35,097 nucleotides of DNA. Origin: CAZQKE01 sp964593865. Its GTDB lineage: Bacteria > Chloroflexota > Anaerolineae > JAAYZQ01. Under the pieces are notes generated by a model that worked only from the letters and a program-made list of their open reading frames with translations, was not told the origin of the DNA and did no database searches. A program made the position numbers and the translations under genes. Positions 20,705 to 29,560 of this stretch are shown one piece after another. The DNA lies in NCBI GenBank assembly GCA_964593865.1, contig CAZQKE010000017.1:1-35097 (forward strand), written 5' to 3'. How positions within the stretch are numbered: the first letter of the stretch is position 1; every line of letters starts with the position of its first letter.

Positions 20705-22999
20705 TTAGCTTTTACCGACGGTGGTATCATCGGGTCGGATCGTCTTCCCCGACCTGCTCCCTTTACGCGGGCGGCAGGGCAAGACCACGTGAAAGGTCGC
20801 GCCGGGACAGCGGGATTTATCCCGACCGGGACTTTCGGCCCAGACTTTGCCGCCGTGGGCTTCGACGATGCCGCGTACTACCGTCAGGCCCAACCCCGGC
20901 CCGGCCCCCATGAACTTGGTTCGCCCGGTGCTGTGGAGCATTACGTCGCCGACGCGGTAGAACTTTTCAAAGATACGTTCCAAGTCCTCTGGGGCGATGC
21001 CGATGCCGGTGTCGCCGACGGTGATCTCTACGGCCTGCTCCTCCGGCGGACGGTCTCCATCCCGCAACGCCCCCATGATCCGGATCGTGCCGCCGTCGGG
21101 GGTAAATTTGATGGCATTTTGGAGCAGGTGGTCAAAGACTTGCTCCAATCGCTCGCCATCGGCAATGATGGTCGGCAGGTCCATCAGGCCGCCGGTGATC
21201 AGGTTCAGGTTCCGCTCCCGGAGGGCTTCCCGCCAACGGTTGGCGACCGTCTGGATCACCGTTTCCAGCGAGGTGGGCCATAGGTTCAATGAAAGCGTCT
21301 CCGTCTCTATCTTGGAAACATCAAACATGGTCTTGGCGATTTCTTCCAACTGCCGGACGGCGTTGCGCACCCCTTCGATCATCTGCTCCGCGCTTTCGGC
21401 GGTGAGGGAGCCGTGGCGGATCAGCTCGGCCAATAGGTCGTTGTAGCCCCGGATTTTGGTCAAGGGGGTACGCAGCTCGTGGGAGGCGATATTGATGAAA
21501 TCGGATTTGGCCTTGTCCAGCCGGACCAACTGCTCGTTGGCGGCGGTCAATTCGCGGTTGAGCCGCTCGTTCTCCATGTTGCGCAAGCGCAGGTCGTCGA
21601 AGAGCCGGGCGTTTTGCAGGGCCACCGCCGTTTGGTCGGCCAGGGTGCTGAGCAGCCGCAGATCCTCCTCAAAGTAGCGGTCACCGGAAACCTTTGGTCC
21701 CAGGGCCAAGAGGCCGATCCATTCCCCTTGGGCATAGATGGGCACATAGACATCCATCTTAAGGCTGCTCCACCAAGCCCTCTCTTCCTCCGGTATGTCG
21801 CGGAAGCGGGGCAGCAGGTCAATGTCGTATTGGCTTAGGGGGCGGTGCTCGCGGGCCAGGCAGACGGCCACGGGACCGGTAGCGGCGATGCGGCCGGGCG
21901 GTTGATCTTCGCCCATGCCGGTCACGCCCCGCAGGTGGTAGTACACCTCGCCCTCTTCATCGGCTTCGCGGCGGACGATGAACAGTGCGCCGCGCCGGAT
22001 CTCCATCGCCTCGCTGATGAGGCCGATGGCTGCCGTTGCCAATCGCTCCAGATCGGGGATGTTGCTGATACTGGTGCTGTATTGGCGTAGGGTCTGGCCG
22101 GGGTCGTAGGCCGCACCGGAAAGTTTGCGCTCCACGGCCTTTTGCAGGCGGGTCAGGAGGGGATCGGCCAGCAGGGCCAAAAAGAGGGCCGCGCCCGCCG
22201 TTGCGGCCAGGACGTCGTAGCCGGGCGCGGGGTGGACCAGAGCCTGGGCGGTCCAAAAGACGGCGGCGTAGACGACGGCCGAGAGGAGGGCAACGATCAG
22301 GTAGCCGATGAGCCGACGTCCCATGCGCCGTACATCGGGTAAGCTGTAGGTCAGCAGGGCGTAGGCCATGACCAACGCCCCCAACAGGTAGAAGCCGTGG
22401 CCTGCCGTCGTCAGGCCGAGGAGGGTCAGGCCCGCCCCGACGACGGTCAGCAGCAAGGCCAACGACCAATAGGCGATGCGGTTGCGGTGCAGCGGCTGAT
22501 CGGCGCGGCGGCGGGCACGCAAGGTCCAGGCGGCGGCAAAAGCGGTCAAGACGCCCCAGGTCAGGGTTGCCGCACCCCGGCCTGCCGTTTTGGCAAGAGA
22601 AGCCCATTCCGGCGGCAGAAGGAGGTTCCCCTCTCCCAAAACGATGCTACCGACCAGGGCGGTCAATGCCGGTAGCCAGCAGGTCCACGGGCAACGGCGG
22701 TGCTCCAGGAACCGCCAGCTCAGGCAGAGGAAAAGGAAGGACAACAGCAACGGCCCATAGGCCACCGCCCGGTCCAGGGTTTCCGCGCCGGGAAAAGGAG
22801 ACAAAGGTAGCAGCACCACCATCTCGCCCAGCGTCCCCAGCAAAGCGACCAAGATGTAAAGGAGGAGCAAACGGCCTGCCGGTTGTCGTAGTCCGTGCTG
22901 CCGTAGGATGGCCCCGCCCAACAATAGGAAGGCCAGACCGTACAGGCCATGTGCCGTCGCCAGAATGAGGGTAGTTGTCTCGGTCATCAGGTTTTCCAT
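20705..22999 (-). CDS. Membrane sensor histidine kinase with GAF domain
   Basis: A 764-residue kinase from ATG 22999 (ATG 22987 also possible; longer starts would lie within or upstream of the promoter). Residues 5-300 hold about eight membrane helices in a 7TM-like sensor layout. Residues about 330-480 form a GAF domain (IRRGALFIVRR, MDVYVPIYAQGEWIGLLALG). A helical linker follows, then HisKA with phospho-acceptor His507 in INIASHELRTPLTKIRGYN, and HATPase_c with N box DHLLQNAIKF, G1 box VGDTGIGIAPEDLERIFEKF and G2 GAGPGLGLTVVRGIVEAHGG. No response regulator is adjacent. It is divergent from the large BTAD regulator, each with its own promoter, and the downstream genes are likely co-transcribed with it. 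Confidence 0.93.
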   Translation of the reverse strand: MENLMTETTTLILATAHGLYGLAFLLLGGAILRQHGLRQPAGRLLLLYILVALLGTLGEMVVLLPLSPFPGAETLDRAVAYGPLLLSFLFLCLSWRFLEHRRCPWTCWLPALTALVGSIVLGEGNLLLPPEWASLAKTAGRGAATLTWGVLTAFAAAWTLRARRRADQPLHRNRIAYWSLALLLTVVGAGLTLLGLTTAGHGFYLLGALVMAYALLTYSLPDVRRMGRRLIGYLIVALLSAVVYAAVFWTAQALVHPAPGYDVLAATAGAALFLALLADPLLTRLQKAVERKLSGAAYDPGQTLRQYSTSISNIPDLERLATAAIGLISEAMEIRRGALFIVRREADEEGEVYYHLRGVTGMGEDQPPGRIAATGPVAVCLAREHRPLSQYDIDLLPRFRDIPEEERAWWSSLKMDVYVPIYAQGEWIGLLALGPKVSGDRYFEEDLRLLSTLADQTAVALQNARLFDDLRLRNMENERLNRELTAANEQLVRLDKAKSDFINIASHELRTPLTKIRGYNDLLAELIRHGSLTAESAEQMIEGVRNAVRQLEEIAKTMFDVSKIETETLSLNLWPTSLETVIQTVANRWREALRERNLNLITGGLMDLPTIIADGERLEQVFDHLLQNAIKFTPDGGTIRIMGALRDGDRPPEEQAVEITVGDTGIGIAPEDLERIFEKFYRVGDVMLHSTGRTKFMGAGPGLGLTVVRGIVEAHGGKVWAESPGRDKSRCPGATFHVVLPCRPRKGSRSGKTIRPDDTTVGKS

Positions 23000-23069
23000 C
23001 CGGTGGTCGTCACCGTCGCTCTCGGCTTCATGATCTTCTGTCCCGACCGTGTAGTCCGACAACGGTTCT

Positions 23070-23098
23070 ATCATACCACAAGTGAGGGATCCAGGCAA
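23070..23098 (-). promoter_or_regulatory. Promoter of the sensor-kinase operon
   Basis: On the minus strand TTGCCT (23098-23093), 17 bases, then TATGAT (23075-23070) with TGG just before it, an extended -10. Start near 23063 leaves about 64 bases to ATG 22999. The stretch 23099-23253 between this and the divergent promoter shows nothing else I can name. Confidence 0.75.
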
Positions 23099-23253
23099 CC
23101 GGCGCGATGGGTCTCCGCGTCTGCGCCATTGGGGCGGCGGATTGCGCCGAGCCGAGTACGGTGTGGAGAGGCGACTCAAGTCGCGGGGGCATTGGGCCTG
23201 GCCGGTGCAGCGTGGGTCTACGGTTTGCGCCACCTTGTGGCTTGCAAGTAGCC

Positions 23254-23282
23254 TTGACAGTTTGATCCTCTCATGTTACAAT
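23254..23282 (+). promoter_or_regulatory. Consensus promoter of the large BTAD regulator
   Basis: TTGACA (23254-23259), 17 bases, then TACAAT (23277-23282). Start near 23289 gives a leader of about 118 bases, in which I see no clear riboswitch or terminator. Confidence 0.85.
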
Positions 23283-23406
23283 AACGGCGGACGTTATCCT
23301 CTTCATCAAGCCCAAACCCTGGAGTGTGGTTTGCTCATGCGCGCCGATGTTGCGCTCGCGCTTGGCCGCACGGCGACGGCTTTGCGGGTAGGCATGGGGG
23401 GAGCAA

Positions 23407-26400
23407 ATGCTGCGCATCTCAACCTTCGGTGGTCTGTTGATTGAGCGGGAACAAACCCTGCTCCAGCTCCCTACCCAAAAGGCCCGCGACCTGGTAGCCT
23501 ATCTGGTCACATTTCGCCGGCGCCGTCACCCGCGGGCGGTGTTGGCCGGACTTCTCTGGCCCGATCTCCCGGAGGAAAAGGCCCGTCGACGGCTTTCCGA
23601 CACTCTGTGGCGCGTCCGCCGCTCCCTGGGTGATTATGTGCAAGCGGATGAAGAATTCATTTGGTTCAACATCCGCCTCCCTTTTTGGTTGGATGTCTCC
23701 GAGTTTGAGCAGGGCATCCAGGAATCCCTGGGCGATGCCTTTCACCTGCCCCGCCTTGCCTCTTGCATCCGGCTCTACCGTGGTCCTTTCCTGGACGGCC
23801 TGTACCACGATTGGGTTCTGCTGGAGCGGGAACGGCTGCGGGGGCTTTATTTGGAGGCCCTGGGGCGGCTGCTGGAGATGTACAAGCAGACCGGTGACTA
23901 TACGGCGGCTTTGGTCATTGCCCAACGATTGATCGCCGTTGAGCCGTTGCAGGAGGCGGCGCACCGGGAGTTGATGCGTTTGTACCACCTGCTGGGGCGA
24001 GATGCAGAAGCCATTGCCCAGTATCACCGTTGCCGTCGGCTTTTGGAGCAGGACCTCGGCGTATTGCCCGCTCCGGAGACGGAATCCCTTTACCAAGTGC
24101 TCTTGCGGCGTTTTTCTGCGGAGCGTGCCATGCCCCTCGTGGATGTCCATTTGCCCGTGGCGGCCGGCCATCCCCTACCGGACCTCGGTGAGCCGCCTTT
24201 GGTAGGCCGTGATGCCGAACGGGCGTCGCTCTTGGCCGGTTTGGAAGATGCGGCCAGGGGGCAAGGGAGCATGGTGTTGGTGGAAGGGGAAGCGGGCATC
24301 GGCAAGACGCGCTTGGTGCAAGAAATTATCGCCGGGGCCGAATGGCGGAACATGTGCGTCCTGACTTGCCGTGGTGAGGAAGTGCCTGCGGCCTCTTACG
24401 GCCTTTTGGTGTCGGCGATGCAACCGGTCCTGACCCCTTTGCGCATCCGCCAGATTGCCCGCCTGATCGGAGCGGAACACCTGCAGGCAGCGGCCCTCCT
24501 CTTTCCTCTGATCGCCCGCATCCTGCCGGAATCCTCTCCCTTGCCGGAAGAGCCGCCTCCCCAAGCGCGAAGGCGGTTGCAAGAGGCCCTCGTGTCCTTG
24601 ATCCGGGCGTTGTGTACCATCCGACCGTGCCTTTGGGTGATGGAAGACATTCAGTGGGCGGATCGGGAAAGCTTGGCCTTGTTGCCGTTGCTCCTGCCCC
24701 ATGTGAGCACGAGTCGCCTGTTCTTCCTTCTCACGGGGCGCAGTGTGGAGCTTCGCGCTTCCCCCGCCGTGTGGGATACCTTGCAGGCCCTGGATCGGAC
24801 CGGCCCCTTTCCCCGCTACGTGCTGGGTCGCCTGGACCGTCGGGAAGTTGAGCAGCTGATCCATCGTCTTTTGGGGGAAGAGTCCTCCGTCTTGACCGAT
24901 TCCTTGATGCAGGAAAGCGAGGGGATCCCCCTGTACCTGGTGGAAACCTTGAAGACTTGGTGGGATGAGGGGCTGTTGATCCCGACGGAACAGGGGGTGT
25001 GGCGTTGGACCGGTGAGGAGCCGGTGGGGCCTTCTTCCCGTCGGGGGGAGGAGATCATCGGTCGCCGCTTGGCCCGCCTTTCCTCTATCGCTACAGAGTT
25101 CCTTGCCGTCGCCGCCGTCGCCGGTACGGAGATGGATCTGGACCTGGTTTTTTCCGCGTGTGCCTTTTCTGCAGAGGATGCCGCGAGCCTGGATGCCTAT
25201 CTCCAGGCCAGCGATGAGTTGCTGCAGCTGGGGTTGCTGATAGAGACGGAAGAGGGATACCGCTTTAGCCACGGTCATATCCGCCGGGTGGTGTACGGTC
25301 GCATGTCCCCGCGGGAACGGCAACGCCTTCACCTGCGGGTTGCCCAGGCGATGGAGGCCATCTTTCCGGATCGTTACGAAGAACTGGCGCACCATTTTGC
25401 TGCCGCCGGGGAAAAGGATGCGGCCGTGCGCTACCTGCGCCGCGCTGCCGAACGCGCCCGTGCGCTCTTTGCACATCGGACCGCCCTTTCCTGCTATGAC
25501 CGCTTGTTGGAGTTGCTTCCTTCCGACGATCAAGCTGCCCGTTACGATGTTTTGCGCGACCGGGCAGAGGTGTTGGGCTGGTTGGGCGAGCGAGAAGCCC
25601 AGGGCCGAGTTTTGGAGGAAATGATCCGCCTGGCCCGCGCCTTGTCCGATTCCCCCCGCTTGGCCCTGGCCCTCTATTGGCGCAGTGAATGGCATCGTCT
25701 GCAGGGGCACTATGGGCAGGCAAATGAGGATGCCCACGCGGCGTTAGATCTGTATCGCCGGTTGGGAGATGATCGCGCCCGCGCCCGGCTGCTCAGCCAG
25801 TTGGGACGTAACGTCCTGTATATCGGCGAATGTGAGCAGGCAGAAGCCTATTTCCGAGAAGCGTTGCCGATCCTGGAAGAGGCAGGCGATCTCAAGGGTC
25901 AGATTGAATGTCGGATGGGGTTGGCCCACATTGCCCAGTACCGCGGAGACCATTCTACCGCCCTCTCCTTCTGCCGCCGGTGCCTGACGTTGGCCAAACA
26001 GATGCAGGACCGGCAAATGCTCAGCCACACCCTTTCTGCCGTGGGGTTGGGATTGGTGGACCTGGGGGATATGGAGGGAGCCGAGCCGTACTTGCAGCGT
26101 GCCCTGGAGGTGGCGAGGGAGAGCGGCGAGAAGCGGATGCAGGCGGTCGCCCATATCCGATTGGCATACGTGGCCCTCAACCGGGGGGACCTGGACAACG
26201 CCTTTGCCCGGCTCCGCACTGCCTTGCCCGTGTTCCGCAAGGCACAGGATCCATTCTGGGAAGCCCACGTCCTGAGCGTCTTGGGAGAGGTGGAATTACT
26301 GCGAGGACACCCGGAGGCTGCGTATCGGCACCTGGAGGCGGCCTGCCGCCTTCATGAGGAGTTGGGCGAACACGATAACAGGGTGATCGGCCTTTCCTAC

Positions 26401-27027
26401 CTGGCGGTGGCCGAGCTGGCCCTGGGCCGGGGGGACCGGGCTTGGAAACACGCCCGCGATGTGCTTCGCACGGCGGAGGAGAAATGGAGCGATACCGAGT
26501 GCTGCCCGGAGGTCCCGTACAACGGCTTCCTGGTGGCCCAGGGGACACGCCACTGGGCCGCAGCCCGTGCTGCGCTGGAGAGGGCCGCCCGTGTGCTGGA
26601 GGCCCGTACCGCGTGTATTGCCGACCCCGCCTGGCGGGAAACGTATCGCACCGGCCTGCGTGTCCATCGGGCCATCGTTGAATCCGCCTCTCGGCTGCCC
26701 CCGCCGGGGAAACTTGAGGTGCGTCTGGCCCGCGCCGATGCCGCCCCCCGCGGCCCCCTGGCGCCGGAGGAGAACGTCACCCTGATCTGGACCGTGGATG
26801 CAGGCCGGGAGGACGCGGACCTGCTGGCCCGCGAAGGCAAGGTCGCCCTGCGCCGTCGGCGCATTCTCCGCCTGCTGGCCGAGGCCGAATCCGCCGGGGC
26901 CGTTCCTACCATTGCCGATCTGGCCGGGGCGTTGGACGTTTCCGTGCGCACCATCCGGGCCGACCTGGCGGCCTTGCGTCGCCGGGGATACGTCGTTCGG
27001 ACGCGGGGTACGGTCTCGTCTCTCTAA
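23407..27027 (+). CDS. Large BTAD/AAA/TPR transcriptional regulator with a C-terminal helix-turn-helix
   Basis: A 1206-residue protein with ribosome site GGGGGGAG before ATG 23407. Residues 1-95 are an OmpR-type winged helix of the SARP class (LRISTFGGLLIE, ARDLVAYLVTFRRRRHPRAVL, ARRRLSDTLWRVRRSLGD). Residues 96-255 are the BTAD helical domain. An AAA/STAND ATPase starts near 265: LVGRDAERASL, Walker A GEAGIGKT with Lys300, and Walker B-like LWVMEDIQWAD. From about 640 to 1090 there is an array of TPR-like helical repeats. Residues about 1140-1206 form a DeoR-like HTH (TIADLAGALDVSVRTIRADL, ALRRRGYVVRT). Two DNA-binding ends on one STAND protein are unusual. It probably integrates a ligand or partner signal with ATP binding to control transcription. 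Confidence 0.93.
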   Translation: MLRISTFGGLLIEREQTLLQLPTQKARDLVAYLVTFRRRRHPRAVLAGLLWPDLPEEKARRRLSDTLWRVRRSLGDYVQADEEFIWFNIRLPFWLDVSEFEQGIQESLGDAFHLPRLASCIRLYRGPFLDGLYHDWVLLERERLRGLYLEALGRLLEMYKQTGDYTAALVIAQRLIAVEPLQEAAHRELMRLYHLLGRDAEAIAQYHRCRRLLEQDLGVLPAPETESLYQVLLRRFSAERAMPLVDVHLPVAAGHPLPDLGEPPLVGRDAERASLLAGLEDAARGQGSMVLVEGEAGIGKTRLVQEIIAGAEWRNMCVLTCRGEEVPAASYGLLVSAMQPVLTPLRIRQIARLIGAEHLQAAALLFPLIARILPESSPLPEEPPPQARRRLQEALVSLIRALCTIRPCLWVMEDIQWADRESLALLPLLLPHVSTSRLFFLLTGRSVELRASPAVWDTLQALDRTGPFPRYVLGRLDRREVEQLIHRLLGEESSVLTDSLMQESEGIPLYLVETLKTWWDEGLLIPTEQGVWRWTGEEPVGPSSRRGEEIIGRRLARLSSIATEFLAVAAVAGTEMDLDLVFSACAFSAEDAASLDAYLQASDELLQLGLLIETEEGYRFSHGHIRRVVYGRMSPRERQRLHLRVAQAMEAIFPDRYEELAHHFAAAGEKDAAVRYLRRAAERARALFAHRTALSCYDRLLELLPSDDQAARYDVLRDRAEVLGWLGEREAQGRVLEEMIRLARALSDSPRLALALYWRSEWHRLQGHYGQANEDAHAALDLYRRLGDDRARARLLSQLGRNVLYIGECEQAEAYFREALPILEEAGDLKGQIECRMGLAHIAQYRGDHSTALSFCRRCLTLAKQMQDRQMLSHTLSAVGLGLVDLGDMEGAEPYLQRALEVARESGEKRMQAVAHIRLAYVALNRGDLDNAFARLRTALPVFRKAQDPFWEAHVLSVLGEVELLRGHPEAAYRHLEAACRLHEELGEHDNRVIGLSYLAVAELALGRGDRAWKHARDVLRTAEEKWSDTECCPEVPYNGFLVAQGTRHWAAARAALERAARVLEARTACIADPAWRETYRTGLRVHRAIVESASRLPPPGKLEVRLARADAAPRGPLAPEENVTLIWTVDAGREDADLLAREGKVALRRRRILRLLAEAESAGAVPTIADLAGALDVSVRTIRADLAALRRRGYVVRTRGTVSSL

Positions 27028-27223
27028 CAGGCCAAAGCGAACGCACCGGCGTTCCCGATTTGCCTCCGAAAAAATCGGTTCTCCTTTTCCTCCCCCAATT
27101 CTCCTTGCGACACATTTACGATAGCCTCGTGCTATAAAATGCGATAGCAAGTGGCGGACGGTTGCGGTTTTGCCGGAGCGGCGGACGCCTTCTGTCCGTC
27201 GGAGACGAGGACAGGAGGGGAAT

Positions 27224-27475
27224 TTGATCGTCTCGAATGCGCAGTCCTTTATTGTGCGTATCTGGTGGGAGTCGGACCTGACCCGTCCCGACGGTCGTTC
27301 CCTGTGGCGGGGCAGGGTGCAGCATGTCGCAAGCGGTCGGACACAGGGCTTTCAGTCGCTGGAGGATCTGCTCCGTTTCATTCGGCTGTGGGCCGAGGTG
27401 GGGGATGATGGGGAGGACGATTGCTACTCAAACCGGAATTTCCACACCGCCAGCGAGAAAAAGCCGACGGCATAG
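27224..27475 (+). CDS. Small uncharacterised protein, TTG start
   Basis: An 83-residue frame. TTG 27224 is chosen because AGGAGGGG (27213-27220) lies just upstream; the first in-frame ATG at 27170 has no ribosome site. The core SFIVRIWWESDL, then WRGRVQHVASGRTQGFQSLEDLLRFIRLW looks like a compact alpha/beta domain of a recurring small Chloroflexota hypothetical family (from memory). The last 17 residues are coded opposite the end of the ABC permease, a 52-base convergent overlap, and their composition (Ser/Asn/Lys-rich) differs from the core. The stretch 27028-27223 holds AT-richer sequence with GATAGC repeats near 27120-27147, a possible weak promoter, but no clear element. Confidence 0.6.
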   Translation: MIVSNAQSFIVRIWWESDLTRPDGRSLWRGRVQHVASGRTQGFQSLEDLLRFIRLWAEVGDDGEDDCYSNRNFHTASEKKPTA

Positions 27476-28629
27476 GCCAGCAGGATGGTAGCCGGAAGTA
27501 GAACCGATTCGATCCCCAGGCCCCGGATGATGATATTTTCAAAGCCATCCATGGCCCAAGCGGTAGGCGTCAGGTGGCCCACGGTTTGGAAGGCGGGGCC
27601 GGTAAACTCCAGGGGGATCCACGCTCCCCCCAGCCCTGCCAGGAGGAGCATGGTGACCATTGCGACGACTGTGACCTGCTCTTCGGTGCGGGCGACAACG
27701 CCGATGAGCAGCCCCATGCTGGCCGACCAAAGGGTAGTCGTGAGCACCATCAGCAAGGTGGCCGACGGTTCCCGCATATAATCCACCTTCAGGGCGATCT
27801 GTCCGAAGGCGATAAGGATCGCCAGCTGGACCAGGATCATCACGAACATTGCCCCAAAGTGGCCAAAGATGATCTCCAAGCGGGAGATGGGGGTGGTCAA
27901 CAGCCTGCGCAAGGCCCCCGATTTGCGTTCCAGCACCAAGATTTCGCCCGCGCCGATTAACCCGGCCATGGCAAACTGCACAAGCATCCCGGCGGAGGCA
28001 TGGGCCGTGCCGTCGGAACTTTGCCTTTCCTGTTCGGCCCCCTCCCCCCGGCGCACGATAACCCGAAGCGGCGGCTTTTCCCAAGAGCGGATGGCCCTTT
28101 CCAGTGTCTCTGCCATGAATGCTTCATCAACGGTTCCCCCTCGTTCCCGGTATGCCTGGGCGATCAGCCGGGCCACCTGGGCCGATTCCAGCAGGCGGGC
28201 GACTACCATCTGGACGCTGCCTTCGGCTGCCTGCCCGGCGTTGGAGTTTTGATCCACGATGAGGATCGGCTTGGGCAAGGGGGTATCGCTCGGTGATAGC
28301 AACTGCTCCCCGTATCCCGCCGGGATGATGAGCGCTGCCACCAGGTCTCCATCCCGGACCTGTTGGCGGGCTTGTTCCGGCGTCGCACCTTCCAGCTCCA
28401 CAGGACGCACCGTGTCCGAAGCGTCCAGCATATTCAGCAATTGAGAGCTGAGAGGGCTGCCGTCCTGGTCCAAAAAACCGATCTTCAAGCGCGAGTCTTG
28501 CTCCTTTCCGCCGAAAATGAAACTGAACAGGAGCGTGAAGGCGATGGGCATGGCGATCAGGAACAGGGCCGCTTTCCAATCGCGGAGCAGCTGCTTCAGA
28601 TCCTTCAGGGCTAGGTCTAGGGTGCGCAT
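27424..28629 (-). CDS. ABC-2 type transporter permease
   Basis: A 401-residue membrane protein. ATG 28629 follows GGAG at 6 bases. The N-terminal KDLKQLLRDWKAALFLIAMP and first helix are typical of ABC-2 permeases. A long extracytoplasmic domain follows (about residues 45-215), then five helices with the family block GEILVLERKSGALRRLLTTPISRLEIIFG and the GGAWIPLEFTGPAFQTVGHLTPTAWAMDGF signature. It resembles YhhJ/drug or Na+ export permeases. No ATPase or second permease is adjacent, so its partner subunits must be elsewhere. It follows a HAD hydrolase gene by 51 bases and is probably co-transcribed with it. Confidence 0.92.
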   Translation of the reverse strand: MRTLDLALKDLKQLLRDWKAALFLIAMPIAFTLLFSFIFGGKEQDSRLKIGFLDQDGSPLSSQLLNMLDASDTVRPVELEGATPEQARQQVRDGDLVAALIIPAGYGEQLLSPSDTPLPKPILIVDQNSNAGQAAEGSVQMVVARLLESAQVARLIAQAYRERGGTVDEAFMAETLERAIRSWEKPPLRVIVRRGEGAEQERQSSDGTAHASAGMLVQFAMAGLIGAGEILVLERKSGALRRLLTTPISRLEIIFGHFGAMFVMILVQLAILIAFGQIALKVDYMREPSATLLMVLTTTLWSASMGLLIGVVARTEEQVTVVAMVTMLLLAGLGGAWIPLEFTGPAFQTVGHLTPTAWAMDGFENIIIRGLGIESVLLPATILLAYAVGFFSLAVWKFRFE

Positions 28630-28680
28630 GGTCATCTCCACGTAGCGCAAGCCTCCCGGCCTGTATGTTCGGAAACCGTG

Positions 28681-29382
28681 CTACGACCCGCGTCGGGCGG
28701 CGAAGCGGGCCAGAAAAGCAGGCAGTTGGCCGATATGTTCCAAAACGGCGTACCCGTCCGTCGGCGCATCTACGACCTCGTGTGCCCAGGTGACGTGGTA
28801 GGGGATGTGGACGGCGTGGCCGCCGATCTCAACGACGGGCAAGATGTCGGAGCGCAGGGAATTGCCGACCATCAGGAACCGTTGCGGTGCGATACCGTGC
28901 TCGGCCAGCAAAGAACGGTAGACCTCTGCGTTTTTGGTGCTGACGATTTCCACCCGCTCAAAATAAGGGGCCAACCCCGATTGGGCTAGCTTGCGTTCTT
29001 GGTCCAGCAGGTCGCCTTTGGTGATGAGCATCAACCGGTACGATTCGGATAGGGTGGCCACTACTTCGGCAACGCCGTCCAGCAATTGTACCGGTGTCTG
29101 AACCATCTTTTGGATCGTTTCCAGCAGTTGGCCGATATCGCCGCCCCCGATTCGGCCCTCGGTGAGGCGCACGGCGGTTTCCAACAGGGAGAGACCGAAG
29201 CTTTTGATCCCGTAGCCGTAGAGGGGCAGGTTCCGCATCTCGGTCTGGTAAAGGGCCTCTCGCGCTCGGTCGGCCCGGCCGTAGGCGGCCATGATCTCCA
29301 CAAAGCGGTCCTGGGCGGCTCGGTAGAGCGGTTCGTTGAGCCACAACGTGTCGTCGGCGTCAAATGCGATCCAATCCAGCAT
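28681..29382 (-). CDS. HAD-superfamily phosphatase-like hydrolase
   Basis: A 233-residue Rossmannoid hydrolase from ATG 29382, with its own consensus promoter. Motif I is AFDADDTLW, with nucleophile Asp8 and acid Asp10; motif II is MLITKGD; a Lys occurs in STKNAEVYRSLL; motif IV is MVGNSLRSDILP. A helical cap lies between motifs I and II, so it is a subclass I HAD. It probably removes phosphate from a small metabolite. The sequence does not show which one. The ABC permease gene follows. Confidence 0.9.
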   Translation of the reverse strand: MLDWIAFDADDTLWLNEPLYRAAQDRFVEIMAAYGRADRAREALYQTEMRNLPLYGYGIKSFGLSLLETAVRLTEGRIGGGDIGQLLETIQKMVQTPVQLLDGVAEVVATLSESYRLMLITKGDLLDQERKLAQSGLAPYFERVEIVSTKNAEVYRSLLAEHGIAPQRFLMVGNSLRSDILPVVEIGGHAVHIPYHVTWAHEVVDAPTDGYAVLEHIGQLPAFLARFAARRGS

Positions 29383-29417
29383 GGTTTTTCCGCCCCCGGC
29401 AGTCCGAGATCGCGCCT

Positions 29418-29446
29418 ATTGTAAAACAGAACTGCAGAAGAGTCAA
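29418..29446 (-). promoter_or_regulatory. Promoter of the HAD/ABC permease unit
   Basis: On the minus strand TTGACT (29446-29441), 17 bases, then TACAAT (29423-29418). Start near 29411 gives a leader of about 29 bases. The -35 box sits at the edge of a decayed HTH sequence. Confidence 0.82.
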
Positions 29447-29560
29447 CGGCTGCCCCGCTCTTGGCCGGGTATCCTTCCCGGCGCAGGGCGACCGGGTCGC
29501 GCTTGAGGATGGCGCGGGCTGACCTGCAAAGCGGTGGCCAGATCGTTTATGGTGGGGGCT
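29443..29560 (-). pseudogene. Decayed C-terminal HTH fragment of a BTAD-type regulator
   Basis: On the minus strand one frame reads APTINDLATALQV. After a one-base shift the next frame reads SARAILKRDPVALRREGYPAKSGAAVD. Joined, these match the last 40 residues of the 1206-residue regulator (VPTIADLAGALDVSVRTIRADLAALRRRGY...) at many positions, including the HTH spacing. A remnant of a paralogue with a frameshift is the simplest reading. No start, ribosome site or long frame remains. The flanking 29561-29747 shows nothing coding that I can support. Confidence 0.55.

Noticed and set aside
24175..25737. A 520-residue minus-strand frame inside the BTAD regulator
   Set aside because: It lies opposite the ATPase and TPR domains, which have unmistakable motifs; it has no start signal.
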